Assembly: GCA_037447655.1 (NCBI GenBank)
Contig: JBBHKE010002863.1
Coordinates: 245,119-309,118 of the forward strand
Reading direction: 5' to 3'
DNA: 64,000 nt
DNA from: Zygnema cylindricum
Lineage: Eukaryota; Streptophyta; Zygnematophyceae; Zygnematales; Zygnemataceae
The notes under the pieces are model-generated. The model made no database searches, was not told where the DNA came from, and was given only the letters and a program-made list of their open reading frames with translations. The stretch's first letter is position 1. Each line of letters starts with the position of its first letter. A program made the translations under genes and the position numbers. Positions 33,901-44,982 of this stretch are shown here, in pieces.

Positions 33901-35310
33901 AACACAATCGAGCGCTACAAGGCCAGATTAGTGGCAAAGGGATTTACACAAAAGGAAGGAATTGACTACGAGGAAACCTTTGCCCCGGTGGTCGGATTTC
34001 CCTCCGTCCGCATACTTCTCAGTTTAGCAGCGGCGGAAGACATGGAAGTGCACCAGATGGACATCAAAACAGCCTTTTTGCATGGAGAATTGGAAGAGGA
34101 GATCTTCATGCGACAACCTGAAGGGTTTGTGGAAGAAGGAGAGAAGAGTAAGGTATGCCGGCTGATTAAATCTCTTTATGGTTTGAAACAGGCGCCTCGA
34201 CAGTGGAATAAGAAGCTTGATGAGTTTCTTACCGGTCTAGGATATATTTGGATCAGCTCAGATCACTCAATCTATGTTTTCGAAGATGAGGAAGGTTTTA
34301 TATTTATTGCAATTTATGTTGATGATTTGCTTGTTTTAAGTAAATCAATGGAAAAAATTAGAAAACTGAAAACCGATCTTAAGGGGAGATTTGAAATGAA
34401 GGATATGGGGGAAGCAAAAAATATTTTGGGAATTGAAGTAGAGAGAGACCGAAAAAGGAAAATTATAAGATTGACTCAAAAGGAAGCAATAGGGAACATG
34501 CTTGAAAAATTTCAAAAGGATAAAGCTAATAGTTGTACAACTCCAATGGAGTTGAAGAAGGGAAGTGAGGGGAGTGAGGAAGAAGGAGTCATATTCTTAG
34601 ACAAGGAATTATCTCCTGATGAACAGAAGTTCATGCAGACTATTCCTTACAGTGAAGTAGTGGGAAGTCTAATGTATTTTATGAATTGTACCCGGCCGGA
34701 TTTAGCTGCAGCTGTAGGAGTGCTGAGTAGAAGTCTAAATGCTCCCACTAAGAAGGATTGGGAGGCAGCTAAGAGAGTCCTTAGATACTTGGTAGGAACT
34801 AGAGATCTATGGTTGCATTTGGGTGGGGAGAATATTGACATCACTACTTGGAGTGATGCCAGTTATGGTGATGCTCCGATGAGGAGATGTACTTCTAGAT
34901 ATGTATTATATATGGGTGATGGGGCTTGCTGTTGGAGTAGCAAACAGCAAAAGGTTATTGCTCAGTCCACCATGGAGGCTGAGTATATGGCCTCTTGCTG
35001 TGCTGTAAAAGAATTGATGTCGGTCAAGTCTTTGCTTGGTGAGCTTGGTCACCTTAAGAGTGGTGTGCAGAAAATATTTTGTGATAATCAGGCAGCAATC
35101 GCTACTTCTGCCAATCCTAAACACCATTTTAAAGCCAAACACATGGACATCAGACTCAGCTTTGTTAGAGAGAAAGTAGAAAACAAAATAATCAGTTTAG
35201 AGTACAGACCAGATAGTGAGATGGTAGCAGATATGATGACCAAACCTGTGCCTTCCCCTAAGCTAATTTTTTGCAGGGAGAAGTGTGGTCTGAAATTAAA
35301 GATTGACTAG
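30952..35310 (+). pseudogene. Copia-1 Gag-Pol polyprotein, one in-frame stop
   Basis: One frame of 1452 residues interrupted only by TAG at 32818-32820 (residue 623). The related Copia-A reads Gln there (SEAQDCF), so this is a CAG-to-TAG change. Gag 1-380 starts in the LTR (MEVSEFQ) and reads through the primer-binding site as Q-V-M-G-P-P. The CCHC knuckle CHFCKKPGHYMAEC is at about 300-313. Protease is WIVDSGASMHMC (about 384-395). Integrase has the zinc part HKRLGHVN...CSGCAQGK, then VHTDIWGP (about 580), VKSDNGGEY (about 645) and PEQNGVAERLNRT (about 678-690). RT runs from TWELVDCPPNRKPIGCKWVF to YVDD (about 1122). RNase H has TWSDASYGD (about 1299) and ends IFCDNQAAIAT...HMDIRL. Domain order PR-INT-RT-RH defines Ty1/copia. 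Confidence 0.95.
30972..30986 (+). promoter_or_regulatory. Primer-binding site of Copia-1, complementary to initiator tRNA-Met anticodon arm
   Basis: GGTTATGGGCCCACC immediately follows the LTR end TTTCA. It is complementary to the anticodon stem-loop (GGTGGGCCCATAACC) of plant initiator tRNA-Met rather than to the tRNA 3' end (TGGTATCAGAGC) used by most plant copia elements. Drosophila copia is known to be primed by a tRNA-iMet 5' half in the same way. Confidence 0.8.
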
Positions 35311-35323
35311 AAAATAAGGGGAG

Positions 35324-36347
35324 TGTAGAAACTAATGGTTTTAATAGTATTTTCTAGGTCTGAAAAGAATATAGAAGTCGAGGCAGTCTATCTCTAACTT
35401 CTCTCTCCAACTCTCAAACTTGTCGCAGTCACTGAGAAATTGGAGAGGATTCTAGAGCCATGGCTACCTTGGCTATCCTGAGGTTTACGGGAATTTTATA
35501 TTAGGGTTTATTTATTTAATTAAAAGATATGTGCCGGCGGCAGGATTTGATCCTTTTACCTACCGGCCGGCAGACAGGAAATAGCCGGTAGCCTTAGCCG
35601 TTAAGTCTAGCGGTAGTATTACATAGCATATAGTTTGATATTTATTTAAATATGTATACGTGCGATAAACCATTTAACTGAAATGAATTACGGGATACAT
35701 AGATCCAGTAATATATAATGTACAACTTACGGTACGGACACAAATCAGTACCGCGCATTTGTTTCGTAAATGAAACAAATACCGCGCATGTATTTATTAC
35801 GGCTACGATTAAAGCCGAATTTAATCGGACGGCCGGGATTAGCGCCGAGATCGCGGAGGAAGATTTCGGCGGTTTGTGGCCATCGCCACATCGGATGACG
35901 CGTGGCGAAATTCCGTTGGATTGTGGAATCTCCGGAGATTATGGCACCGAATCCGGATTTGACATGTGTCGACATTTTGGCCATGTCGTACAATGTCCGT
36001 ACATAAAGTACACCGGCAGCTGTACTTTTGCGTACGGAACTCAATTCTGATTGGTTCCGTACATCAGTAGATAGAGTCTGTGAGAGAGAAAGGACTTAGA
36101 AAAATTAGAAGATAGGACCCCCTCTCCCAGAGAGCTTCTGTACAAAAGGTCAACTTTGACCCTCCATAACTTACTGCTCAGGGGAGCAAATTCAGGGGAG
36201 TCTTGCCTTTACAAGGGTGGAGGTGGTCAGGGTTTTTGTCTGCCAGGGTGGCAGTTATTTTTGCTGGAACACAAAAGGGTCAGGATTATCGTAGAGGCTT
36301 CTTGGAAGCTGTCTACTCTGAGGACTTATGGAGGTCTCAGAGTTTCA
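35324..36347 (+). repeat. 3' LTR of Copia-1
   Basis: 1024 bp, colinear with the 5' LTR apart from a 25-bp deletion near 36195 and scattered substitutions. Ends GAGTTTCA at 36347 before the target duplication GCGAT. Confidence 0.95.
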
Positions 36348-36352
36348 GCGAT

Positions 36353-36507
36353 GACCACAAACCGGCGAGATCCTCTTGCGAGATCTCGACATTCATTTCG
36401 GCCGTCCAACTAAATGCATATTTAATCGTAGCCGTAATAAATACATGCGCGGTATTCGTTTCGCTATCGAAACAAATGCGCGGTACTTGTTACTTGTCGG
36501 TACCTTA
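36353..36507 (-). repeat. Copia-A 5' LTR, middle piece
   Basis: Continuation of the interrupted LTR (compare 24524-24690 in the 3' LTR), between the Copia-1 target duplication and the next nested insertion. The last five bases, CCTTA, are duplicated at 37878-37882. Confidence 0.85.
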
Positions 36508-37877
36508 TGTTGTTTTTTTTAGGAAGATTCCGTTTCGTACATGCGTGCGCGTATTTGTGTGCGCACGTAATTATTGGAGTTACTGTGGAGGCTTGAACAG
36601 ATTTGCGGATTGGGGGAGTAAGTGTACGAGTGAAATTTATGTGACGTAAGGAACAAATTGAGTGGTGCTAAATGCTATGGGAAAAAGACGGCGGATCGCG
36701 AAAGGAACCGATATGAAATGTTTGAAATATTTAAATTGTACGCCGGCCGTACGGAACCTAATGTGACAGGTGACAATTATAGAAAGTACGCGATGGTAGA
36801 TAGAATCTATTTTGGACAGGTGTACTATTAGGTGTATTTTATTTGCGACATGCATTTATCAAAAATGACGTGTACCTTAAATGCGACAAGGCGCATTTAT
36901 GAAGAAGTACGCGGTTTCATTACGGACAATATTTGGATGGTACCGTGTCGTTTCGACAATGGATTTTGTTGTACTTTGAAGGCTGACGGCGTCTGCCGCT
37001 TTTGATGGTTCATACTATTTTGAGGATGTATGATCAAGTGGGCCGTACGCATGTAATATCGGCTTGCTGCGTTGACTTATCGACAAGTGACTAAGCAAGT
37101 TGTCACTTATGACGCGGATTTGCGGATGCGTCGGTGTAAATATTTGAAACGTCAATATTTTGTTTTGTGCGAACTAATGATTGTGTTAATTAAAATAGTT
37201 ATATTTTACGTGATGAATGAGGATATCGACACTTTAATTTATGTGTCGTATTTGCAGACAAGTGTACGTTTACGATTGCTTGACTTTCAGGTGTACGCTT
37301 ACAATTAGTTTTTCTTAGTAATTGGCAATTATGGTTAAATAGGACTTAATGACAGTTACATAATTTATGTTGATTATTTTGACACTTAGTGATTGGTTGA
37401 CAGCTCACAATTGTATATATAGGAATGAGCTTTGTTAGGAATTAATCATCAATGCTTAGCATGAAAAGTAGGGACCGAAGATGTAGACTTTTAGGGTTGC
37501 CGATTAGGTCATGCATTTTAATGATACATTTATCATGTGATTATACTTTTGTTTATATGTGATGCATTCATTTATTATTATTTATATGTGTTAATTTTAT
37601 TTTTGTTTGATATGCATTATTTATGAATTTGTCTTAGGGTTTCTTGTGATTTTCATGTTACCCTAAATGTTATTCATGCATCTGTGTATGCATGCTTGCT
37701 CCGTCTGTGTACGGATGATTGCTCTGCCTGTGTGCGGATGAATGATTGCATCTGTGTATGCATGTATGTTAAATTGAGGATGCATTTCAAATGATTGCTC
37801 ATTAGCCTAACTTTGCTTAACATTTTGTTTGATAGTTTGGGTGGCTTTTGCGGTCTATTTTGGACCAAAGAACAACA
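36508..37877 (+). repeat. Solo LTR of an otherwise unrepresented family
   Basis: 1370 bp with inverted termini TGTTGTT...AACAACA and a perfect 5-bp target duplication CCTTA (36503-36507 and 37878-37882). TATATATAG at 37414 fits a promoter about two thirds along. The segment 37678-37770 holds short repeats around TGTGTATGCATG and CTGTGTRCGGATG. No coding domain; small open frames are not recognised. The orientation (+) is taken from the TATA box. It is inserted into the Copia-A 5' LTR. Confidence 0.82.
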
Positions 37878-37882
37878 CCTTA

Positions 37883-38392
37883 ATCCGTACTTTAAATAAC
37901 TGGATCTATGTATCCCGTAAGCAGTTGTAGTTAAATGAATACTCCTACGTAATTATATTTAAATAATTATCAAACCTAATACTATGTATCATTAGTCTTA
38001 GACATAACCGTTAAGACAACTGGCTACTGGCTATCTATTATTCCGTAGGTACCAGGATCAAATTATCAAACCTAATACTATGTATCATTAGTCTTAGACA
38101 TAACCGTTAAGACTACTGGCTACTGGCTATCTATTATTCCGTAGGTACCAGGATCAAATCCTGGTTCTGACAACCATCCTTTTAGTAAATAAACCGGTAA
38201 ATAAACTAATCTATTTCCCGTAAATCTCTGGATAGCCCAGGCAGCCATGGCTTTAGCTTCCACTCCAACTTCCTAGTGACTGCGACAAGTGTGGGAGTAA
38301 GAAAGAGAAGTTAGAGATAGACTGCCTCGGCTTCTTTCTGTATTTTAATTTAGACCTAGAAAATGCTTAAAAAGGAACCATAAACTTCTACA
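37883..38392 (-). repeat. Copia-A 5' LTR, outer piece with a 96-bp tandem duplication
   Basis: Continuation of the same LTR to its start TGTAGAAG (minus strand, 38392). A 96-bp unit is duplicated in tandem (37965-38060 and 38061-38156) with one or two differences; the unit covers most of the tRNA-like segment but only the second copy keeps the full CCAGGATCAAATCCTGG arm. Confidence 0.85.
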
Positions 38393-39808
38393 GATTATTG
38401 TGGTGCTTTGTGCTTCCTATGTTGTACGTCCTCGCACAAAATAGGTTTGTTATTGTAAACAATGGTTTAAACATGCTTTGTGTGCAAAACGTCGTCGAAG
38501 GTCCTAAACATATGCTTAAAGCGTATGGTTTTTACGTCTTTGAATTAATTCATATACTTTTAAAGCCCGACAACACATGGTTATACACTTTGATATTTTG
38601 TTATAATACGTATCCTTGAAAAACTTGAAGAAACTATCGACGCACGTCTAAATGAGCGATTGTGTGCGCCGGTCGATTTCACGTTGGTTCAACCCTAAAA
38701 CGGGTTATTGTGGTGCTTTGTGCTTGCTATGTTGTACGTCCTCGCACAAAATAGGTTTGGTATTGGTAAACAACGGTTTAAACAAGCTTTGTTTGCAAAA
38801 CGTTATTGAAGGTCCTAAACATATGCTCCAAGCATATGGTTTTTACGCCTTTGCATTAATTCATATACTTTTAAAGTTTGACAACACGTGGCTATACACT
38901 TTCAATATTTGTTGTAATAAGTATCTTTAAAAAACTTGAAGTAACTATCGACGCACATCTAAATGAGCGATGGTGTGCGCCGGTCAATTTCACGTTGGTT
39001 CAACCCAAAAACGGGTTATTGTGGTGCTTTGTGCTTGCTATGTTGTATGTCCTCGCACAAAATAGGTTTGTTATTGTAAACAACGGTTTAAACATGCTTT
39101 GTGTGCAAAACGTCGTCGAAGGTCCTAAACATATGCTCCAAGCGTATGGTTATTACACCTTTTCATTATACTTTTAATGCCCAACAACACGTGGTTATAC
39201 ACTTTCAATATTTGTTGTAATATGAATAGTCAAAAAACTTGAAGTAACTATCGACGCACGTCTAAATGAGCGATCGTGTGCGCCGGTCGATTTCTCGTTG
39301 GCTCAACCTAGAAATGGGTTATTTTTGTGCTTTGTGCTTGCTATGTTGTACGTCCTCGCACAAAATAGGTTTGTTATTCTAAACAGCGGTTTAAACATGC
39401 TTTGTGTGCAAAACGTCGTCGAAGGTCCTAAACATATGCACCAAGCGTAAGTTTTTTACGCCTTTGCATTATACTTTTAAAGCCCGACAACACGTGGTTA
39501 TACACTTTCAATATTTGTTGTAATATGAATCGTGAAAAAACTTGAAGTAACTATCGACTCACGTCTAAATGAGCGATCGTGTGCGCCTTTCGATTCTCGT
39601 TGGTTCAACCCAGAAACGGGTTATTCTGGTGCTTTGTGCTTGCTATGTTGTATGTCCTCGCACAAAATAGGTTTGTTATTTTAAACAACGGTTTAAACAT
39701 GCTTTGTGTGCAAAACGTTGTCGAAGGTCCAAAATGCTTCAAACTTATGGTTTTTACGCCTTTGCATTAATGCATATACTTGAAATCCCGACAACACGTG
39801 GTTATACA
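38393..39808 (+). repeat. Satellite array, ~305-bp monomer, about 4.6 units
   Basis: The landmark GGGTTATTGTGGTGCTTTG recurs near 38397, 38703, 39013, 39316 and 39618, giving spacings of about 302-310 bp. Each unit also contains GTTTAAACATGCTTTG, GACAACACGTGGTTATACAC and AACTTGAAGTAACTATCGAC. Satellite pieces at 16890, 17946, 23655, 23850 and 45922 are the same repeat separated by transposons. The long open frames across units reflect a period close to 303 bp, not a gene. Confidence 0.92.
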
Positions 39809-40753
39809 CGTTGTTCTAGGACCATAAGAGCAGGTGGAGCAGCATCTGTAGTAATAGAAGTAGACATAATTCAGTTACAGAAGCTTATCAACAATCGTTC
39901 CAAACAGTTGTTTTCTACAGCTCACCAAATCTAACATAGTTTTAAACTCCTTCAAACTATACCACAGTATAGAATATCATAAAGAATGACAACTCTTAAT
40001 GTTTCAGCTTAATTGATTTTACATACACTAAGATATGCAACTCATAAGTTTGCCAAAAATAGTTTGCAAATTATACTTTCTGGAAGTCTGGATACATAAA
40101 ATGTTCTACATCCTAAGTTTTATACTCTACACTTAGTTGTAATACTTCATAGTGCTATACCACCGATACAAGTGTCCCCAAAAGATACGTCCAAAGAACT
40201 AAATTTCTACTAAGGTCAAGTGCTCCTAATCACGCTAAAACTAATCTATCATTGTACAATCCATATTACTGAGAATCCTATACAGGTGATTTGTTGAAAT
40301 ACTTGTCGCCGGCTTAGTGACACTTGTCTGGGTACGTCTATCCGGCTGTTGCAGAGCACGTGTCAGCAAGTCACTTTTTTATCCTATTATGAATCTCGTT
40401 CGTTGACGTGATTCATATCAACCACAGTTGCGCAGTTGAGTTCTTAATCATATTCAAATATATGTAGCTTCGTCGCAGCTGCGTTGTCCTATACTAAATT
40501 AGCCGCAGCTGCGTTTTGTCTCGTTGCGTCGCAGCTGTGTTGACCGTACAGATCGTATCAAAGATTACCGCAACTGCGCTTGTCCCGTTTGCGTTGCAAC
40601 TGTGTTATTCCACTCTATGTGTGACACGTACATGCTGGTGCGTTACCAATCCAAAACTTGCACTCTGTTTCAAACGACGACGTGTGTCCCTATAGATATA
40701 TATTTCCACCTTCCTACTAATTTGCTGTGACTGAAAGCTTTCCAAAACCAACA
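39809..40753 (-). repeat. 3' LTR of Copia-3
   Basis: 945 bp, similar to 44983-45921. Contains a cluster of CGCAGCTGCG-type palindromes at about 40425-40610. Confidence 0.88.
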
Positions 40754-42400
40754 CTCCCCTAAAGCTTTAGACTCGGTCTCTCGGCGCAGCTGCGATGACG
40801 AGCTAACGCAGCATCGCAGCATAGCAACATAGCAATTTAGCAGGTCACCAAGTCCCATTACATCTCAATGTTGGACTATGGTAGCATGGCAATATACTAG
40901 TTCAGCAATTCATCTATTTAATTAATCCCACTGTGTCCCTACAATACTTCACCTTAGGAGCAAAAAGAGATTTAGTGAGCATATCGGCAATCATTTTTGC
41001 ATCTGGCATGTAGTATAATTTAATCACTCTAGAGAACACTTTTTCTATTGCAAAGTGTAACCTTACATCCATGTGTTTGCTTTTGAAGTGGTGACTCGGG
41101 TTAGAAGCAATCACAATGGGAGCCTGGTTATTAAACTAGACCACCTGTGGACGAACCAGCATGTATCCTAATTCTTTCAACATGGAATTCACCCATAAGA
41201 GTTCTTTGAGGGCTGAGCTCGCTGCCATATATTTTGACTCCATTGTCCATTGTGCCGTGACCTGTTGAAGTTTGCTGCTCCAACAGAAATTTGCGTTCCC
41301 AATTTGCAAAATGAATTCCATGGTGGATTTTCGGCTTGGCATGTGGCCATAGCTTGCATCACTCCATGTTTGCAGCTTCACTTCTCCTCCGCATAGTGTG
41401 AGCTTGAGGTCTTTAGTTCTTGCCAAGTATCTTAAAACTCTTCTTGCTGCATTACGGTCAGATTTCTTTGGAGTCTCTAAACTTCTGCTTAGTACCCCAA
41501 CTGCTGCAGCAATGTCAGGACGGTTAAGTTCATGAAATATATTAAACTTCCCACTATCTGTCTGTAAGGTATCAATGTCATAGGATCATCCTCCCTTGAC
41601 TCAAAAATTTCACTGACAATAACACCTGGTTCTGTTTCTTCCCCCTCTAACTTATGCTGAAACTCCATTGGTGTTACACATCCTTTTGCCCCCCGCATTC
41701 AATATTCATCTAACATGTTTCCAATAGCCTTCTTTTGAGTTAATTTTATTAATCTTCTTTTCCTGTCCCTCTCTACCTGGATACCCAAAATATATTTTGC
41801 CTCACCGAGGTCCTTCATCTCGAACCGTGAGTTTAATGCAATTTAATTTTTTTTAATTTCATCCATTCATTTCCTAACTAATAGTAAATCATCTACATAC
41901 ACGCTATATACACTATTCCATCCTCACCCTTTACAACATAAGCACAGTGATTAGAACTTATCCTTTTAAATCCTAGGCTAGTTAGGAATTCATCAAGTTT
42001 TAGATTCCATTGCCGAGGGGCTTGTTTTAGGCCGTACAAAGATTTTAGTAGTTTGCATACTAAGTGTTCTTTTCTTGGTTGCATACATTTCAGGCTGCTG
42101 CATGTAAATGTGATGCTCTAGTTCTCCATACAAAAAGTCCATCTTTACATCCATCTGATGTATTTCGATATCTTCTTTAACAGCTAGAGATAGCAAAATC
42201 CTAACTATCGGAAATCTTACAAAAGGAGAAAAGTTTCTTCAAATTCAATTCCTTTCTTTTGATTATACCCCTTAGCTACAAATCGAACCTTATATCGTTC
42301 AATGGTATAATCTAGATTTAACTTCACCTTTAATACCCATTTGCTGCCTTTGCTTTTTGGTCCAGAGGAAGGTCCACAAGCTCCCATGTCTGAGCTTCCA
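40754..42400 (-). pseudogene. Copia-3 RT and RNase H (broken)
   Basis: Minus strand. RT fingers (IHQMDVKMDFLYGELEHHIYM) are at about 42190-42090, then LLKSLYGLKQAPRQWNLKLD at about 42060-42000. RNase H is seen as EVKLQTWSDASYGHMPSRKS and WSSKLQQVTAQWTMESKYMA (41390-41210) and HHFKSKHMDVRLHF (41100-41050). The palm between is degraded; numerous stops and frameshifts. Confidence 0.8.
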
Positions 42401-43700
42401 TGATCGACTTCATTTCATCGTTTGCCGCCTCGGTCCAGTGATTTTGCTCTGGTGATGAGAAGGCTTCCCGGATGGTGAGAGGCTCTGCTAATGCTGCCGA
42501 GTAGGCGAAGTGAGAACTTGCTTGCAGGCGGCTACTAGATCTTTTTCACCCCGAAAATTTTGTGGCTGAAATTGTCGGATCCCGTGCATTGCGTTTGTTG
42601 AGCTGGTTGCGATCATTAGGCAATGACTGCTGTTGGTTCGCTTTGAAATGAACTTGTTGGGGAACTTGATTTTGTTACGACTCCTGTGTTACCATCGGAG
42701 AATTTTGCATCTGTGGGACAATATTATCGATGCTATCTAAAATGACATTTTCCTATATTTTTTGTTGCTTCTGCTGCTCTGTCATTTTAAATATGTCTAT
42801 CGAGTCTAGTTCATCTTTGACAACGATGTTCTTTGCTACAATAATTTTTTGCCTCTCAAAAAACAAAGACTGTATAACCTTTAGAGTGATCATCATATCC
42901 TAACAAAACGTCCGGCAATCCTTTAGGTTCCATTTTTCATCTATCATTAGACATATCCAAAATAAAGAATTTACTTCCGAAGACTTTGAAATGACTGACA
43001 TCCGGTTTTCTACCCGTCCAAATCCTGTAAGGAATGGTTTCTATCAATCTTGAACCTATTATATTATAAACTGTACAATTTAATGCTTCCGCCCATAATT
43101 TCGGATCCACGTCTTTATCCGCAAGCATGGACCTAGAGCTTTCTATTTTGTTTTTCTCAGACCCCATTTTGTTTTGGAGAGTATGGAACAATTAGTTTGT
43201 GACTTATACCTTCTTTTAGTAAGACGTTTTCAATTATTTTAACGTATATTCCCCGCCATTGTCCGATCTGAGCTCCAAAATTGGCAAACCGTGTAGTTTC
43301 TCCGCCCACACTTTGTAGAGTTGAAAATGAGTGAAGACTTCACTCTTGTTTCTCATAAATTAGACTTCAGTAAACCTCAAAAAATCATCAGTAAGCGTAA
43401 CCATATATTTCATTCCCGTGACAGATGGCACCTTTGCAAGGCCGAAAACAATAGAATGAATGAGTTGCAAAAGTTTAGTAGATTTATGTTCAGACTCTTG
43501 AGGAAACGGTAATCTGTGTATTTTTCCTAATGCACAGCCATCACACATTTTAGGTGACTGATTTGATAGAGTAACTCCTTCTATTTTACCAGCATTTACC
43601 ATCTTTTTCATACTTTCATAGTTCACATGGCCTAATTTTTTATGCCACACTCATCTGAGGATAATACGTCGGAATACAAAACATCATTTTCTTTATTATC
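42401..43700 (-). pseudogene. Copia-3 integrase (broken)
   Basis: Minus strand: MWHKKLGHVNYESMKKM and MCDGCALGKIHRLPF (43650-43520), IHSIVFGLAKVPS (43470-43430; the usual IHSDVLGP has lost its Asp), and SRSMLADKDVDPKLWAEALN (43150-43080). The segment with the second Asp is frameshifted. Confidence 0.78.
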
Positions 43701-44982
43701 GAGCATATTTATTCGATACATTTTGCTGGCATCTGTAGTTCTCGTAACTGCAATTTTTCCATTTTTGATAACAAACTGCCTACCATGTTTCAGATTGACC
43801 TCAAACCCTTTACTTTCTACCAAAGAAGTTGAAAACAAGTTTTTCTTAAAATCTGGTACATAGAGAACATTATGAAGAGTTCTCTCAACTGCCTTGCCCT
43901 CTACTTCAACTAGCAAGGAGACATCACCTACAGCCCGCATTTGCACAGTCATTGGACATGCATAGTAGATATTTTTCTTAATTGTTGATTTCAGATTTTA
44001 GAAAACTGCCTTGTTCTAGCACATGTGGGCCGACGCTCCCGTGTCCATTATCCATTCATTGTCTTTCGCGCCCTCCATTGTTGTCGCCATAGCAAATAGA
44101 TCATCATACTCCTTGTCAAAGAGTGAAAGAGACTCGTCGTGATGGGATGAAGACGCCGAGAAAAGTGCATTTCCCCCTTATGAAGATCTCGTGAAGCCTT
44201 GATGAAATTGGCTCTGTTGCCATCCAAGCCTGTACAGACCTGTTTCATTAGCTTTCTTAAGCGTAGGACAGAATTTATGTCCATGACCTTTTTCATTGTA
44301 ATAAAAACAAGCATTAAAAGGTTGTATATTTCCTCTTTTATTAGACTGTCTAAACTGATTTTGATTTTGATTAAACTGATTTATCTTGTCAAATTTTGTG
44401 CTAAATACCTCTATTTGTTTTTCACCATTTAGAATTTTAGAATTTGCTTCCTCTTCAAATATCAAATTAATAGCTAACTGTAGTGTCCAGCTAGCTTTAT
44501 CTTTCTGTTTCAGCCTGATAGACGTTGCTTTCATAGTAGTAGGAAGACCTCTCGTTAGCAAAGCAGCCTGCTAAAACTGAGGAAAAGATCAACCAGCACA
44601 AGCAGGGGAATATACTAGTATTCGAAATTTGTTACAATATTCTGCCATAGTGCCACTCGTGTTTTTGTAGTCCCAAATTCGTCTAGCCAAAAATAGTTAT
44701 TCCTGAACATTAGCCTTTTCAAAATCATCATTGAGAGATTTCTAGATATCAATCGCCTTTTTCATTTTTATCTGTGACATAGACAATTCTTCTTAGATAC
44801 AAAATTTCAAAAGCGACCGAGCTTGCGAATTATTCTTTGACCAAAACGGATCCGTTTCCGCCAGTGAACCATCCAAAATATCCAAAAATTTAACATTTTC
44901 GAAGTGTGTCTCCACCATATCCACTCAATAAGCGTATTTGTCCCTCAAGAAGATAGGAATTCTTGATGAGAGGCCCATAACT
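43701..44982 (-). pseudogene. Copia-3 Gag and protease (broken)
   Basis: Minus strand. The Gag N-terminus is encoded in the LTR and continues through the primer-binding site (KQQVMGLSSRIPIF, about 44990-44940), with WVDMVETHFENVKFLDILDG following. A zinc-knuckle relic CFYYNEKGHGHKFCP lies at about 44310-44270. The protease region is mutated: the DTGAS motif reads DTGAS-like MDTGASAHMC near 44045-44015 with a broken frame. The downstream beta region has MRAVGDVSLLVEVEGKAVER. Confidence 0.75.

Larger units (their letters stand above)
29923..36347 (+). mobile_element. Copia-1: nearly intact Ty1/copia retrotransposon
   Basis: 6425 bp with LTRs 29923-30971 and 35324-36347, perfect 5-bp target duplication GCGAT (29918-29922 and 36348-36352), primer-binding site at 30972-30986, polypurine tract AAAATAAGGGGAG before the 3' LTR, and one gag-pol frame broken by a single TAG. 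The LTRs look nearly identical apart from a 25-bp deletion in the 3' LTR (near 36195). It is inserted in the 5' LTR of Copia-A. This is the youngest copia copy in the window and the reference for reading the others. Confidence 0.96.
24032..38392 (-). mobile_element. Copia-A: Ty1/copia element, reverse strand, split by two nested insertions
   Basis: 3' LTR 24032-25089, internal 25090-29432, 5' LTR 29433-29922 continuing at 36353-36507 and 37883-38392. Target duplication GGTTA (24027-24031) / GATTA (38393-38397) in a satellite monomer. The primer-binding site on the minus strand is GGTTATGGGCCCACC (29432-29418). It is interrupted by Copia-1 (29923-36347) and a solo LTR (36508-37877). The coding region is degenerate. 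Same family as Copia-1. Confidence 0.9.

Noticed and set aside
38393-39808. CRISPR array
   Set aside because: The repeats are long contiguous ~305-bp monomers without short repeat/unique spacer structure, and the genome is eukaryotic.
38398-39934. Serial open frames of 60-100 codons sharing the same peptide words (LAQNRFVIVNNGLNMLC)
   Set aside because: They repeat with the ~305-bp satellite monomer, whose period is close to a multiple of three; there is no codon-level constraint and no domain, so they are repeat artefacts.
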